Assembly: GCA_029263175.1 (NCBI GenBank)
Contig: JAJCXZ010000071.1
Coordinates: 1 to 43,036 of the forward strand
Direction: 5' to 3'
Length of the DNA: 43,036 nt
Source of the DNA: Acidimicrobiales bacterium
Lineage (GTDB): Bacteria; Actinomycetota; Acidimicrobiia; Acidimicrobiales; Aldehydirespiratoraceae
A program made the position numbers and the translations under genes. Under the pieces are notes generated by a model. It was given only the letters and a program-made list of their open reading frames with translations. It ran no database searches and had not been told where the DNA came from. Positions 7,500 to 14,668 of this stretch are shown piece by piece; the first letter of the stretch is position 1, and every line of letters starts with the position of its first letter.

Positions 7500-8566
7500 T
7501 GAGCGGCGCCGTCGACTGGGATGTTGCCCGGACGGTTGCGAGCAAGGTCGCGGGCAACGAGCCCTACAAGGCGGCTCGCTACCGTGACGGACTTGAAGAG
7601 GACTTCGATCGCTACACGGCGCAGGCCGAGGATCTGGTCGCGGCGTGTACCGGTCTGCGTTCGCTCGACGGCAATGCCCGTGGCCGTGTAACCAACCGTG
7701 AGGGCTGGGTCGACGCCAACCTCGCCTCGTTCCAGCGTCTGTTACGGCCGATCACCGACAAGCTCGACGACAGGATGGACGGCAAGGCAAATGCCCTGGG
7801 CCCGAAGATCGCCGGCGCCGAGCTCGGAGCGATGCTCGGATGGATGAGCACTCGTGTGCTCGGGCAGTACGACCTGCTGGTCATCGAGGACGAGAATCCC
7901 GACGAGCAGGACATCGTGTACTACGTCGCCCCCAACGTCCTGGCGCTCGAGAAGCGCTACGCGTTCCCTCCTCAGGAGTTCCGACTCTGGCTGGCCCTGC
8001 ATGAGGTCACGCACCGCGCCCAGTTCACCGGCGTGCCCTGGATGCGCGAACACTTCCTGGGTCTGGTCGAGTCCACGATGGACAGCGTCGACCCCGACCC
8101 CAAACGTTTCCTTGCTGCGGCCCAGCGCCTCATGGAGGCCCGCAAGCGGGGCGAAGACCCGATGGACCAGGGTGGCATCATGGCCCTGTTCGCATCGGAC
8201 GATCAGCTTGCCGTGATCAACGAAGTCGCGGGCCTGATGAGCCTTCTCGAAGGCCACGGCGACGTCACCATGGATCGAGCGGGCCAGGGTCTCGTGCCCT
8301 CGGCCGAACGTTTCGCCAAGGTGTTGCGCAACCGTCGCCAGAGTGCCAGCGGGTTCACGAAGGTGTTCCAGAAGCTGGCCGGTCTCGAAGCGAAGATGAA
8401 GCAGTACGCCGAAGGCGAGCACTTCATCTCGATGGTCGAGGCGCATGGTGGGGTCGAGGCTCTTGACTTCGCCTGGGCCGACCCGGTCAACGTGCCGTCG
8501 ATCGGCGAGATCCGTGATCCGCAGCTATGGATCGATCGGGTTGCTGTTCCGGCCCCTGTGGGCTGA
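7499..8566 (+). CDS. DUF2342 zinc-dependent protease-like protein
   Basis: A 355-residue soluble protein with the zincin motif H168-E-V-T-H172 in LALHEVTHRAQF. It belongs to the actinobacterial DUF2342 family, sometimes labelled as an F420-biosynthesis-associated protein; its substrate is unknown. In mycobacteria the homologue sits next to tilS and hpt, exactly as here. ATG 7499 is chosen because it overlaps the stop of the small membrane gene; longer in-frame extensions would run into the 49-bp hairpin. The tilS start follows 6 nt after the stop. Confidence 0.88.
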   Translation: MSGAVDWDVARTVASKVAGNEPYKAARYRDGLEEDFDRYTAQAEDLVAACTGLRSLDGNARGRVTNREGWVDANLASFQRLLRPITDKLDDRMDGKANALGPKIAGAELGAMLGWMSTRVLGQYDLLVIEDENPDEQDIVYYVAPNVLALEKRYAFPPQEFRLWLALHEVTHRAQFTGVPWMREHFLGLVESTMDSVDPDPKRFLAAAQRLMEARKRGEDPMDQGGIMALFASDDQLAVINEVAGLMSLLEGHGDVTMDRAGQGLVPSAERFAKVLRNRRQSASGFTKVFQKLAGLEAKMKQYAEGEHFISMVEAHGGVEALDFAWADPVNVPSIGEIRDPQLWIDRVAVPAPVG

Positions 8567-8572
8567 GTTTCG

Positions 8573-9469
8573 GTGGACCTGGCCGCGCTGCTCGATCGGT
8601 GCGATTTCCCTGACGGATCGCTCGCACTCGGTGTGAGCGGTGGAGCCGACTCGGTCGCCATGGCATTGCTCGCTCAGACCGCAGGCAGAGAGATCACCAT
8701 CTGGCATGTCGACCATGGGCTGCGGCCGTCGTCGTCGATGGATGCGGACATGGTCGATGCGCTTGCATCACGCCTGGGTGTTGCTTTCGAGCTTCGACAG
8801 ATCGCTGTCGATTCGGGAACCAACATGGAAGCCCGCGCTCGGGCCGTCCGCTACGAAGCACTCCCCGCGAACATCTGCGTCGGCCACACGGCCGATGACC
8901 GCGCCGAAACGGTGTTGTTCAACCTGCTTCGTGGTGCCGGCCCGGCCGGCGTGGCCGCGCCGATGGCGCGGGTCAACCGGCCGATCCTCCGACTGCGCCG
9001 GGCGGAGACCGAGGCGGTTTGCGACGACGCCGGGATCACTCCGATCGTCGATGAGCACAACGTCGACCCGTCATTCACGCGCGTGCGGGTGCGCAACGAG
9101 CTTCTTCCGCTGATTGCTGATCTCTTTGATCGGGACCCGGTCCCGCTGCTCAATCGTCACGCTGATCTCGTGGGCGACGCACTCGCTGTCGTTCAGGAGC
9201 AAGCGTCACAGCTCGACGCGACCGATGCCAAGGCTCTGGCAGCCGCGCCGAAGGCGGTCGCCTCTGAAGCTCTGCGAGCCTGGTTGCGACACGACCTGCC
9301 CGAATCCACCTCTCCGGACGCAGCATCAATCGACCGTGTGCTGCAGGTAGCTGGTGGAACGCACGTCGCGACCGAGATCGAAGGCGGACACCGGATCAGC
9401 CGGAGCGGCGGACGCCTTTCGCTGAACGCCTTCGACCGCGATCCCGTAGAGACTGATGGCGAGCGATAG
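8573..9469 (+). CDS. tilS: tRNA(Ile)-lysidine synthase
   Basis: Modifies C34 of the tRNA-Ile CAU anticodon to lysidine so that it reads AUA. The PP-loop SGGADS (residues 22-27) sits at the N-terminus, and the family sequences VDHGLRPSS, GHTADDRAETVLFNLLRG and FTRVRVRNELLP are all present. At 298 residues it is short, like other actinobacterial TilS, with only a small C-terminal domain. The start is GTG 8573. The TAG stop forms part of a TAGGGT hexamer that may be the -10 element of hpt. Confidence 0.94.
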   Translation: MDLAALLDRCDFPDGSLALGVSGGADSVAMALLAQTAGREITIWHVDHGLRPSSSMDADMVDALASRLGVAFELRQIAVDSGTNMEARARAVRYEALPANICVGHTADDRAETVLFNLLRGAGPAGVAAPMARVNRPILRLRRAETEAVCDDAGITPIVDEHNVDPSFTRVRVRNELLPLIADLFDRDPVPLLNRHADLVGDALAVVQEQASQLDATDAKALAAAPKAVASEALRAWLRHDLPESTSPDAASIDRVLQVAGGTHVATEIEGGHRISRSGGRLSLNAFDRDPVETDGER

Positions 9470-9472
9470 GGT
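9467..9472 (+). promoter_or_regulatory. Putative -10 element of hpt
   Basis: TAGGGT overlaps the tilS stop codon and ends 8 nt before the hpt ATG, which would give a leaderless mRNA. The same hexamer precedes folP, radA and the MFS gene at similar distances. Confidence 0.4.
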
Positions 9473-9480
9473 CCGAGCCG

Positions 9481-10014
9481 ATGGTGACTGCACCCGAAGG
9501 ATCGATTGGCCGCGTCGTGATCGGCGCCGAGGAGCTCGCCCAGCGAGTCCGTGAGCTCGGTGCCGCGATCACCGCCGACTATCAGGGGCGCCCGCCGCTG
9601 TTGGTGGGGGTGCTGAAGGGTGCCTATGTCTTCATGGCTGACCTTGCTCGCGAGATCGATCTCCCGGTCGAGTTCGACTTCATGGCCGTGTCGTCCTACG
9701 GCGAGTCGACCCAGTCCTCGGGCGTTGTCCGCATCGTGAAGGACCTGGAGACCGACATCAGCGGCCGCGACGTGATTCTCGTCGAAGACATCGTCGACTC
9801 CGGACTCACGCTTCGGTACCTGCGCCAGCTGCTCGGTGATCGCGAACCGGCGAGCCTCGAAATCTGTGCCCTCCTCGTTCGCGAGGGTGCACAGACCGAC
9901 GACGTGAAGTTCTTCGGGTTCCCGATCCCGCCCGACTTCGTGGTGGGCTACGGGCTCGACGTGGCCGAGCACTACCGCGAGCTCGACTCGATCATGGTGT
10001 TCGACCCCGCGTAG
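9481..10014 (+). CDS. hpt: Hypoxanthine phosphoribosyltransferase
   Basis: Purine salvage enzyme that joins hypoxanthine or guanine to PRPP. It has 177 residues with the PRPP-binding motif VILVEDIVDSGLTL (98-111; E102 and D103 acidic pair), the loop LLVGVLKGAYVFMADL, and the flexible-loop sequence SSYGESTQSSG. The tilS-hpt order is conserved across actinobacteria, although ftsH, which usually follows, is not here. Confidence 0.94.
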   Translation: MVTAPEGSIGRVVIGAEELAQRVRELGAAITADYQGRPPLLVGVLKGAYVFMADLAREIDLPVEFDFMAVSSYGESTQSSGVVRIVKDLETDISGRDVILVEDIVDSGLTLRYLRQLLGDREPASLEICALLVREGAQTDDVKFFGFPIPPDFVVGYGLDVAEHYRELDSIMVFDPA

Positions 10015-10056
10015 CGAGGCGATGCGTTTCATCGAACGACGCTGATCTCGCGGCAC

Positions 10057-10062
10057 TAGGGT
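10057..10062 (+). promoter_or_regulatory. Putative -10 element of folP
   Basis: TAGGGT ends 6 nt before the GTG start at 10069, consistent with a leaderless folP operon transcript. No clear -35 box was recognised. Confidence 0.42.
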
Positions 10063-10068
10063 GAGCTC

Positions 10069-10869
10069 GTGAAAGACGACGGTCGGGCGCTGCCGCGCGT
10101 CATGGGAGTGCTGAACGTAACCCCAGATTCGTTCTCCGACGGTGGGCAATGGGAGAGCATCGATGCCGCCGTCGCCCAGACCGCTCGGATGATCGATGAT
10201 GGCGCCGAGGTGATCGATGTCGGCGGCGAAAGCACCCGTCCCGGAGCGGACGCGATCGACGAAGCCACCGAGAACCGCCGTGTTGTTCCGGTGATCGAGC
10301 AGATTCGTGATCGGTGGCCAGAACTCGAGATCTCGGTCGACACTCAGAAACCGGCCGTGGCTCGCGCCGCGGTAACCGCCGGCGCCACGATCATCAACGA
10401 TGTCTCGGCATCGCTCGAAGAAGTGGCTGCCGAGATGGGGGTGGGCTGGATTGCCATGCATTCCGGCGGGCCGAGCAAGACCATGCAGAATGATCCTCGC
10501 TACGACGATGTGGTCGCGGAAGTCGCCGAGTACCTCGAAGCAGCGACTGAGCGAGCCCGGTCTCACGGGATCGAGCGCGTCTGGATCGATCCGGGGGTCG
10601 GATTCGGCAAGACGGTGGCGCACAATCTCGAACTTGTGGCGAATTTCGACCGTTTCACGCGCATTGCACCGGCTGTTCTTGCCGTCAGCCGCAAGAAGTC
10701 GATCGGTGATCTGCATGCCATGAGCGACGGTGTCGACGCAGTGGCGGCCGATGATCGGCTGGAAGGATCGGTCGCCATGGCCGCGTGGGGCGTTCATATG
10801 GGCGCCGACTTGGTCCGAGTGCATGATGTTCGGGCTACGGTCCACGCCGTGCGTATGGTGGCTTCATGA
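10069..10869 (+). CDS. folP: Dihydropteroate synthase
   Basis: Condenses p-aminobenzoate with dihydropterin diphosphate in folate synthesis. The 266 residues contain MGVLNVTPDSFSDGG, DVGGESTRPGA, ISVDTQKPAVARAA, IINDVSA, DPGVGFGKTVAHNLEL and the SRKKSIG loop. One usual motif, MHMQGTP, is altered to MHSGGPSKTMQ, so substrate affinity may differ, but the fold is clear. It overlaps the next gene (ATGA) and folK lies one gene further on; folE and folB are missing from this cluster. Confidence 0.93.
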   Translation: MKDDGRALPRVMGVLNVTPDSFSDGGQWESIDAAVAQTARMIDDGAEVIDVGGESTRPGADAIDEATENRRVVPVIEQIRDRWPELEISVDTQKPAVARAAVTAGATIINDVSASLEEVAAEMGVGWIAMHSGGPSKTMQNDPRYDDVVAEVAEYLEAATERARSHGIERVWIDPGVGFGKTVAHNLELVANFDRFTRIAPAVLAVSRKKSIGDLHAMSDGVDAVAADDRLEGSVAMAAWGVHMGADLVRVHDVRATVHAVRMVAS

Positions 10870-11495
10870 GGGGTAAGTGGGCGCAAGGGATCCAACCGAG
10901 GAACTTCACGTGGATCGTGAAGGATCGGTTCGCGGTCTGTGAGCGACCTGGCGGATACGGCGCGAACCACCGCAAGGTGCGACGGCAAGAGGAGATCATC
11001 TGGCTGCGTCAGAATGACTTCGACTTCGTCATGTCGTTGTGTGGGTCGACGCAGAATCTCCACAATTACGAAGAGATGGCCGTCCCATTCCATCACGTGC
11101 CGTACGGCGGCCCGGCGGGTGGACCGCTGAGTCTCACCCGGGCGATGTCGTCGATTCGTGACCACGTGAATGCCGGCGAAAAGATCGTCGTGCACCGCGA
11201 AGAAGTCGGCGAGAAGATCACCGGGCTCGTCGCCGCCTACCTGTTGTGGATGGGTCTCGTGCCTGACGGCCCGGCCACGATCAACATCACCGAGCGGCTC
11301 TTTGAGCGCGAACTCGGCCAGCTCGGTCGCGAGGCCGTGGCGATGGTCGAGAAGTGCGATCCGTCCGAAGCGGTGCCGGTCGGCGCGTTCATCGACGTTC
11401 CGATCGAGCTCGACGAGGATGACGGAGATCTCGCCGACGGCGGCGGCGAAGACGGGGCTGAGGCGCTTGCCTCCGAGGCCTCCGGGGACGAATGA
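10866..11495 (+). CDS. Dual-specificity phosphatase-like protein with degenerate active site
   Basis: A 209-residue protein resembling the cysteine-dependent tyrosine/dual-specificity phosphatase fold. It has an N-terminal strand-rich part, a hydrophobic strand ending in IVVH110, then REEVGEK, then helix ITGLVAAYLLWMGL. In active enzymes the loop is H-C-x5-R. Here the cysteine position is R111 and the arginine position is K117, so phosphatase chemistry is not expected. The acidic C-terminal tail (about 170-209) looks disordered. The start overlaps the folP stop (ATGA) and folK follows, so it is translated with folate genes. It may be a pseudophosphatase that binds a phosphorylated partner; that role is inference. 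Confidence 0.7.
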   Translation: MRGKWAQGIQPRNFTWIVKDRFAVCERPGGYGANHRKVRRQEEIIWLRQNDFDFVMSLCGSTQNLHNYEEMAVPFHHVPYGGPAGGPLSLTRAMSSIRDHVNAGEKIVVHREEVGEKITGLVAAYLLWMGLVPDGPATINITERLFERELGQLGREAVAMVEKCDPSEAVPVGAFIDVPIELDEDDGDLADGGGEDGAEALASEASGDE

Positions 11496-11556
11496 GCCAT
11501 GATGGCCGACGTGGTGGCCATCGATTCGGATGTGGTGGCCGGTTGATGAGATCTCG

Positions 11557-12030
11557 ATGACGCACCGCGCCTTTCTCGGACTCGGTTCGAACATCGGTGA
11601 CCGTGTGGCGTACTTGCGGGAGGCGGTGGCGGCGATCCCTGATGTCGTGGCGCAGTCTGATGTGTATGAGACCGACCCCATCGGTGGTCCCGATCAGGAC
11701 ACGATCCTGAACTTCGTCGTACGACTCGACACCGAACTGACCGCTCGCGAGCTGCTCGAGGTCTGCCAGGCGCGTGAATCGGCGGCGGCGCGGGTGCGGG
11801 TGATGCGGTGGGGGCCACGTTCACTTGATATCGATGTCCTGTGGGTCGATGGTGAGACCGTCGACGAAACGGATTTGATCGTGCCCCACCCTCGCATGTT
11901 CGAGCGGGCGTTCGTTTTGGTGCCTCTCGCCGACGTGGGTGCGGATCTGCTGCCCGCCGGCTACGACGTTGCGGCTGCGGCCGCCGCCGAGGGTGTTCGC
12001 AGCGTAGGCCCGCTGGAGTCGCTGGGGTGA
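11557..12030 (+). CDS. folK: 6-hydroxymethyl-7,8-dihydropterin pyrophosphokinase
   Basis: Transfers pyrophosphate from ATP to hydroxymethyl-dihydropterin, giving the FolP substrate. The 157-residue protein has the N-terminal FLGLGSNIGDR, the ETDPIGGPDQDTILNFVV segment, and the signature WGPRSLDIDVLW (85-96; D91 and D93 bind Mg). VPHPRMFERAFVLVPLADV closes the domain. An ATG at 11530 is in frame, but homology begins at the ATG at 11557. The stop overlaps the GTG start of the DUF2520 gene. Confidence 0.94.
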   Translation: MTHRAFLGLGSNIGDRVAYLREAVAAIPDVVAQSDVYETDPIGGPDQDTILNFVVRLDTELTARELLEVCQARESAAARVRVMRWGPRSLDIDVLWVDGETVDETDLIVPHPRMFERAFVLVPLADVGADLLPAGYDVAAAAAAEGVRSVGPLESLG

Positions 12031-12740
12031 GGTCGCTCCGGATCATCGGCGGAGGGCGCGCCGGTGGTGCATTGGCCCATGCTCTCGAGGGTTCTTCGTG
12101 GCATGTCATCGATGTCCTTGGCCGAAACGATGATGTCGCGGGTGCCGCCGAGGCGGTTGATCTGGTCCTCGTTGCAACCCCCGACGCCGCCATTGCTGAT
12201 GTGGCCAAAGCCGTCCGACCGTCGGGCACCACTGTGGTCGCCCACCTCGCAGGCTCTCGCGGTCTCGCCGAACTACATCCTCATCCCCGCCGGGCGGCGA
12301 TGCACCCACTGGTCGCGCTCCCCGACAGCGAGCGCGGCGCCGAGCGCCTTCGCTCCGGTGTCTGGTTCGCCACCGCCGGTGATCCTCTCATCAGCGAGCT
12401 CGTCGCCGAGCTAGGGGGCCATGAGTTCACGATCGCCGACGAGGCTCGAGCGGGTTACCACGCCGCGGCGGCGATCGCATCCAACCATCTCGTCGCCCTC
12501 CTCGGGCAAGCCGAGCGGGTGGGCGCCACGGCGGGCGTGCCTTTCGAGGCGCTGATGGCGCTGGTGCGTGCAACTGTCCACAACGTTGATGAGCTCGGCC
12601 CGGCCGCCGCTCTCACCGGGCCTGCAGCTCGCGGCGACAACGACACGATCGATCGACACCGAGCGGCCTTGGCCAACGATGAGCTCGCTGCCTATGACGC
12701 CCTGGTCGCCGAAGCTCGGCGCCTGGCCGGGGAAGGCTGA
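12027..12740 (+). CDS. Rossmann-fold DUF2520 protein
   Basis: A 237-residue protein with an N-terminal NAD(P)-binding loop GGGRAGGALAHAL (about 8-20) and a C-terminal helical half (YHAAAAIASNHLVALLGQAERV, ALTGPAARGD) of the DUF2520 family. The fold is that of ketopantoate or pyrroline-5-carboxylate reductases, and the family lies next to panC in many actinobacteria. A role near pantothenate synthesis is likely but no specific reaction is proven. The GTG start overlaps the folK stop and panC begins one base after its stop. Confidence 0.87.
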   Translation: MRSLRIIGGGRAGGALAHALEGSSWHVIDVLGRNDDVAGAAEAVDLVLVATPDAAIADVAKAVRPSGTTVVAHLAGSRGLAELHPHPRRAAMHPLVALPDSERGAERLRSGVWFATAGDPLISELVAELGGHEFTIADEARAGYHAAAAIASNHLVALLGQAERVGATAGVPFEALMALVRATVHNVDELGPAAALTGPAARGDNDTIDRHRAALANDELAAYDALVAEARRLAGEG

Positions 12741-12741
12741 C

Positions 12742-13590
12742 ATGGAACTGGTCACCACGATCCCCGAAGTTCGGCAACGCCTCGACGCGGTCCGGAGGGA
12801 AGGCGGCACGGTCGGCCTCGTGCCGACAATGGGCTACCTCCATGAGGGGCATGCCTCGTTGATGGCCTCGGCGGTGGCGGACAACGACTTCACGATGGTC
12901 ACCATCTTCGTCAACCCGCTGCAGTTCGCGGCAGGGGAGGACCTCGAGTCGTATCCGCGCGACCTCGATCGTGATCTTGAGATCTGCGTGGCCGAAGGAG
13001 TTGACCTGGTGCTCGCCCCGTCGGTCGACGAGATGTACCCGACCTCGATCGAGACGACGGTCACGGTCGACAGGATCGCTCGTCTGCTCGAGGGTGGCTC
13101 GCGGCCGGAACACTTTGCCGGCGTCGCCACCGTGGTGGCCAAGCTGTTCTCGATCGCCGGTTCGTGTCGGTCGTACTTCGGCGCCAAGGACTGGCAGCAG
13201 GTGGCCGTGGTACGCAAAATGGCGCACGATCTCTCCATGCCGGTTGAGGTGGTCTCCTGCCCGATTGTGCGAGAGCACGACGGCTTGGCCATGTCGAGTC
13301 GGAATGTGTATCTCACCCCTGACGAGCGAATCCAGGCCCCGGCGTTGCGGCGGGCGCTCGACGCGGGCCTCACGGCGATTGCCAGTGGCGAGCGGGACCC
13401 GACCTCGGTGGAAGCGGCGATGGCCGCGGTGATCGCCGACGCTTCGCGTGCAACGCTCGACTATGTAGCGGCGGTCCAGGCTGACACGCTGACGGCGGAC
13501 GCCTTGTTGCACGGCGAGGTTCGTCTGCTCCTGGCCGTCCACTTCGGGCGTACTCGGCTCATCGACAACGATGGAACCGTGATCCTCTAG
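12742..13590 (+). CDS. panC: Pantothenate synthetase
   Basis: Joins pantoate and beta-alanine using ATP. The 282-residue protein shows VPTMGYLHEGHASL (28-41, the HIGH-like site), IFVNPLQF, the conserved FFGAKDWQQ-type motif as YFGAKDWQQ, PIVREHDGLAMSSRNVYL, and a C-terminal LLLAVHFGRTRLIDN. panD, which normally follows in actinobacteria, is absent here. The stop shares the palindrome CTAG (13587-13590) with the stop of the convergent gene. Confidence 0.96.
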   Translation: MELVTTIPEVRQRLDAVRREGGTVGLVPTMGYLHEGHASLMASAVADNDFTMVTIFVNPLQFAAGEDLESYPRDLDRDLEICVAEGVDLVLAPSVDEMYPTSIETTVTVDRIARLLEGGSRPEHFAGVATVVAKLFSIAGSCRSYFGAKDWQQVAVVRKMAHDLSMPVEVVSCPIVREHDGLAMSSRNVYLTPDERIQAPALRRALDAGLTAIASGERDPTSVEAAMAAVIADASRATLDYVAAVQADTLTADALLHGEVRLLLAVHFGRTRLIDNDGTVIL

Positions 13591-14579
13591 CGGTTGATGA
13601 GCGCGGCAAGCTTTCGCACTGCTTTGATTCGCCGCGGGCGGAAACAGAGGTAGTCGACCGAGCCGCCCTCGGGCGCCCACTTCGTCTTGTAGTAGCTGTG
13701 ATCAGCATCGAAGTCGAACCACTCGACATCGCCTCGCTCGATCCCAGACTCGACCGTGATCTCGATGAGACGATTGCCGAGCCCGTGCCATTCGTAGCCA
13801 TCCTCGCGGTGGATTTCGATCATGTACATGGTCCCGCCCATCACCACCGAGACCTGGCCGCCAATCGGCTTTTGGTCATCGAACAGCCGAATGACCTGCA
13901 GTTCCCCGCGGTCGAGCAGGTGCTGACAGAAGCGAACGTAGCCCGCGAAGCCGACCTGCGACATGTCCCACTTTTCGTAGAACTTCCGTGGCACCCAATT
14001 GGCACCCTCCGGAGCATTCACTTCAAGACGAAAGCCTGCACACCGGGTCTGAGCCTGCTTGAGGGTTCTTCGGTGCTTCTTGCTCCAGTTCTCGCGAATC
14101 TCGCCGGCTCGTGCCCGATGTGAGGTCTTGCGCACGACCACATCAGCGCCGACGTGGTCAGGATCGATCGCGCTGTCCCACAACGAGCAGGCGAGTTCGA
14201 CGCCGAGCGCTCGAGCGGCCGGCTCGAAGGATCCGGCTCGCATCGGGAACGGATCGCCGGGCAGCACCTCGCTCGTCACGACCTCCCACGCCAGGGAGGC
14301 CGCTCGCGCGATGCCGACCACCGCCATCGGCCCACCGCGATCCTCGACGAGTGCGATGCGGTGGTCGCGCTCAAAGGGTCCTTCGCAGAGCAGGCGGTAG
14401 GTCTCCCGGGAATACGGGTGTGGCTGAGGGAGTTGCAGGAGCGCGTCTTCGAGCTCCGGCACCCACGCTTCGAACCACCGCACTCGAATGCCGCCGCGGC
14501 GGCGCGTGATCAGGAAACTCGGCGAGTCCAACAACCGGACCAGCCGGCCCCGGATGCTTGTCTCGTAGGCAGCAGTCAC
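13587..14579 (-). CDS. GNAT-type / FemAB-like acyltransferase
   Basis: A 330-residue protein that looks like the two-domain GNAT (Acetyltransf_6, BioF2-like) or FemAB group. The segments SKKHRRTLKQAQTRCAGFRLEV, FYEKWDMSQVGFAGYVRFCQHLLDRGELQVIRLFDDQKPIGGQVSVVMGG and WFDFDADHSYYKTKWAPEGGSVDYLCF fit this fold. Such proteins transfer acyl or aminoacyl groups in envelope or polysaccharide synthesis; the substrate is unknown. Start chosen: GTG at 14579, preceded by GAGGAG at a good distance. An in-frame ATG at 14666 would leave only 2 nt to the divergent gene. It converges on panC with overlapping stop codons. Confidence 0.75.
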   Translation of the reverse strand: MTAAYETSIRGRLVRLLDSPSFLITRRRGGIRVRWFEAWVPELEDALLQLPQPHPYSRETYRLLCEGPFERDHRIALVEDRGGPMAVVGIARAASLAWEVVTSEVLPGDPFPMRAGSFEPAARALGVELACSLWDSAIDPDHVGADVVVRKTSHRARAGEIRENWSKKHRRTLKQAQTRCAGFRLEVNAPEGANWVPRKFYEKWDMSQVGFAGYVRFCQHLLDRGELQVIRLFDDQKPIGGQVSVVMGGTMYMIEIHREDGYEWHGLGNRLIEITVESGIERGDVEWFDFDADHSYYKTKWAPEGGSVDYLCFRPRRIKAVRKLAALINR

Positions 14580-14654
14580 GTTGGTCTCCTCGACGCGATG
14601 CGCTCGAGGGCGCCCACCGAAGCTTAGGACTCTTCGGATCGCCGACTCGACAAC

Positions 14655-14660
14655 TACCTT
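14655..14660 (+). promoter_or_regulatory. Putative -10 element of the acyl-CoA ligase gene
   Basis: TACCTT ends 8 nt before the ATG at 14669, within the 89-bp divergent region 14580-14668. The opposite gene in that region has a Shine-Dalgarno instead. Confidence 0.35.
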
Positions 14661-14668
14661 CGACATCC

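Noticed and set aside
9193-10845. Long minus-strand ORF of 550 codons opposite tilS, hpt and folP
   Set aside because: It is antisense to three well-supported genes, shows no family motifs, and such open frames are expected in GC-rich DNA.
11498-11545. Tiny ORF and imperfect repeats (GATGGCC...GGCCATC) between the phosphatase-like gene and folK
   Set aside because: Only 15 codons, no start signal or conservation cue; probably spacer.
14580-14666. Longer N-terminus of the GNAT-like gene from ATG 14666
   Set aside because: It would leave 2 nt to the divergent ATG, while GTG 14579 has a good ribosome binding site.
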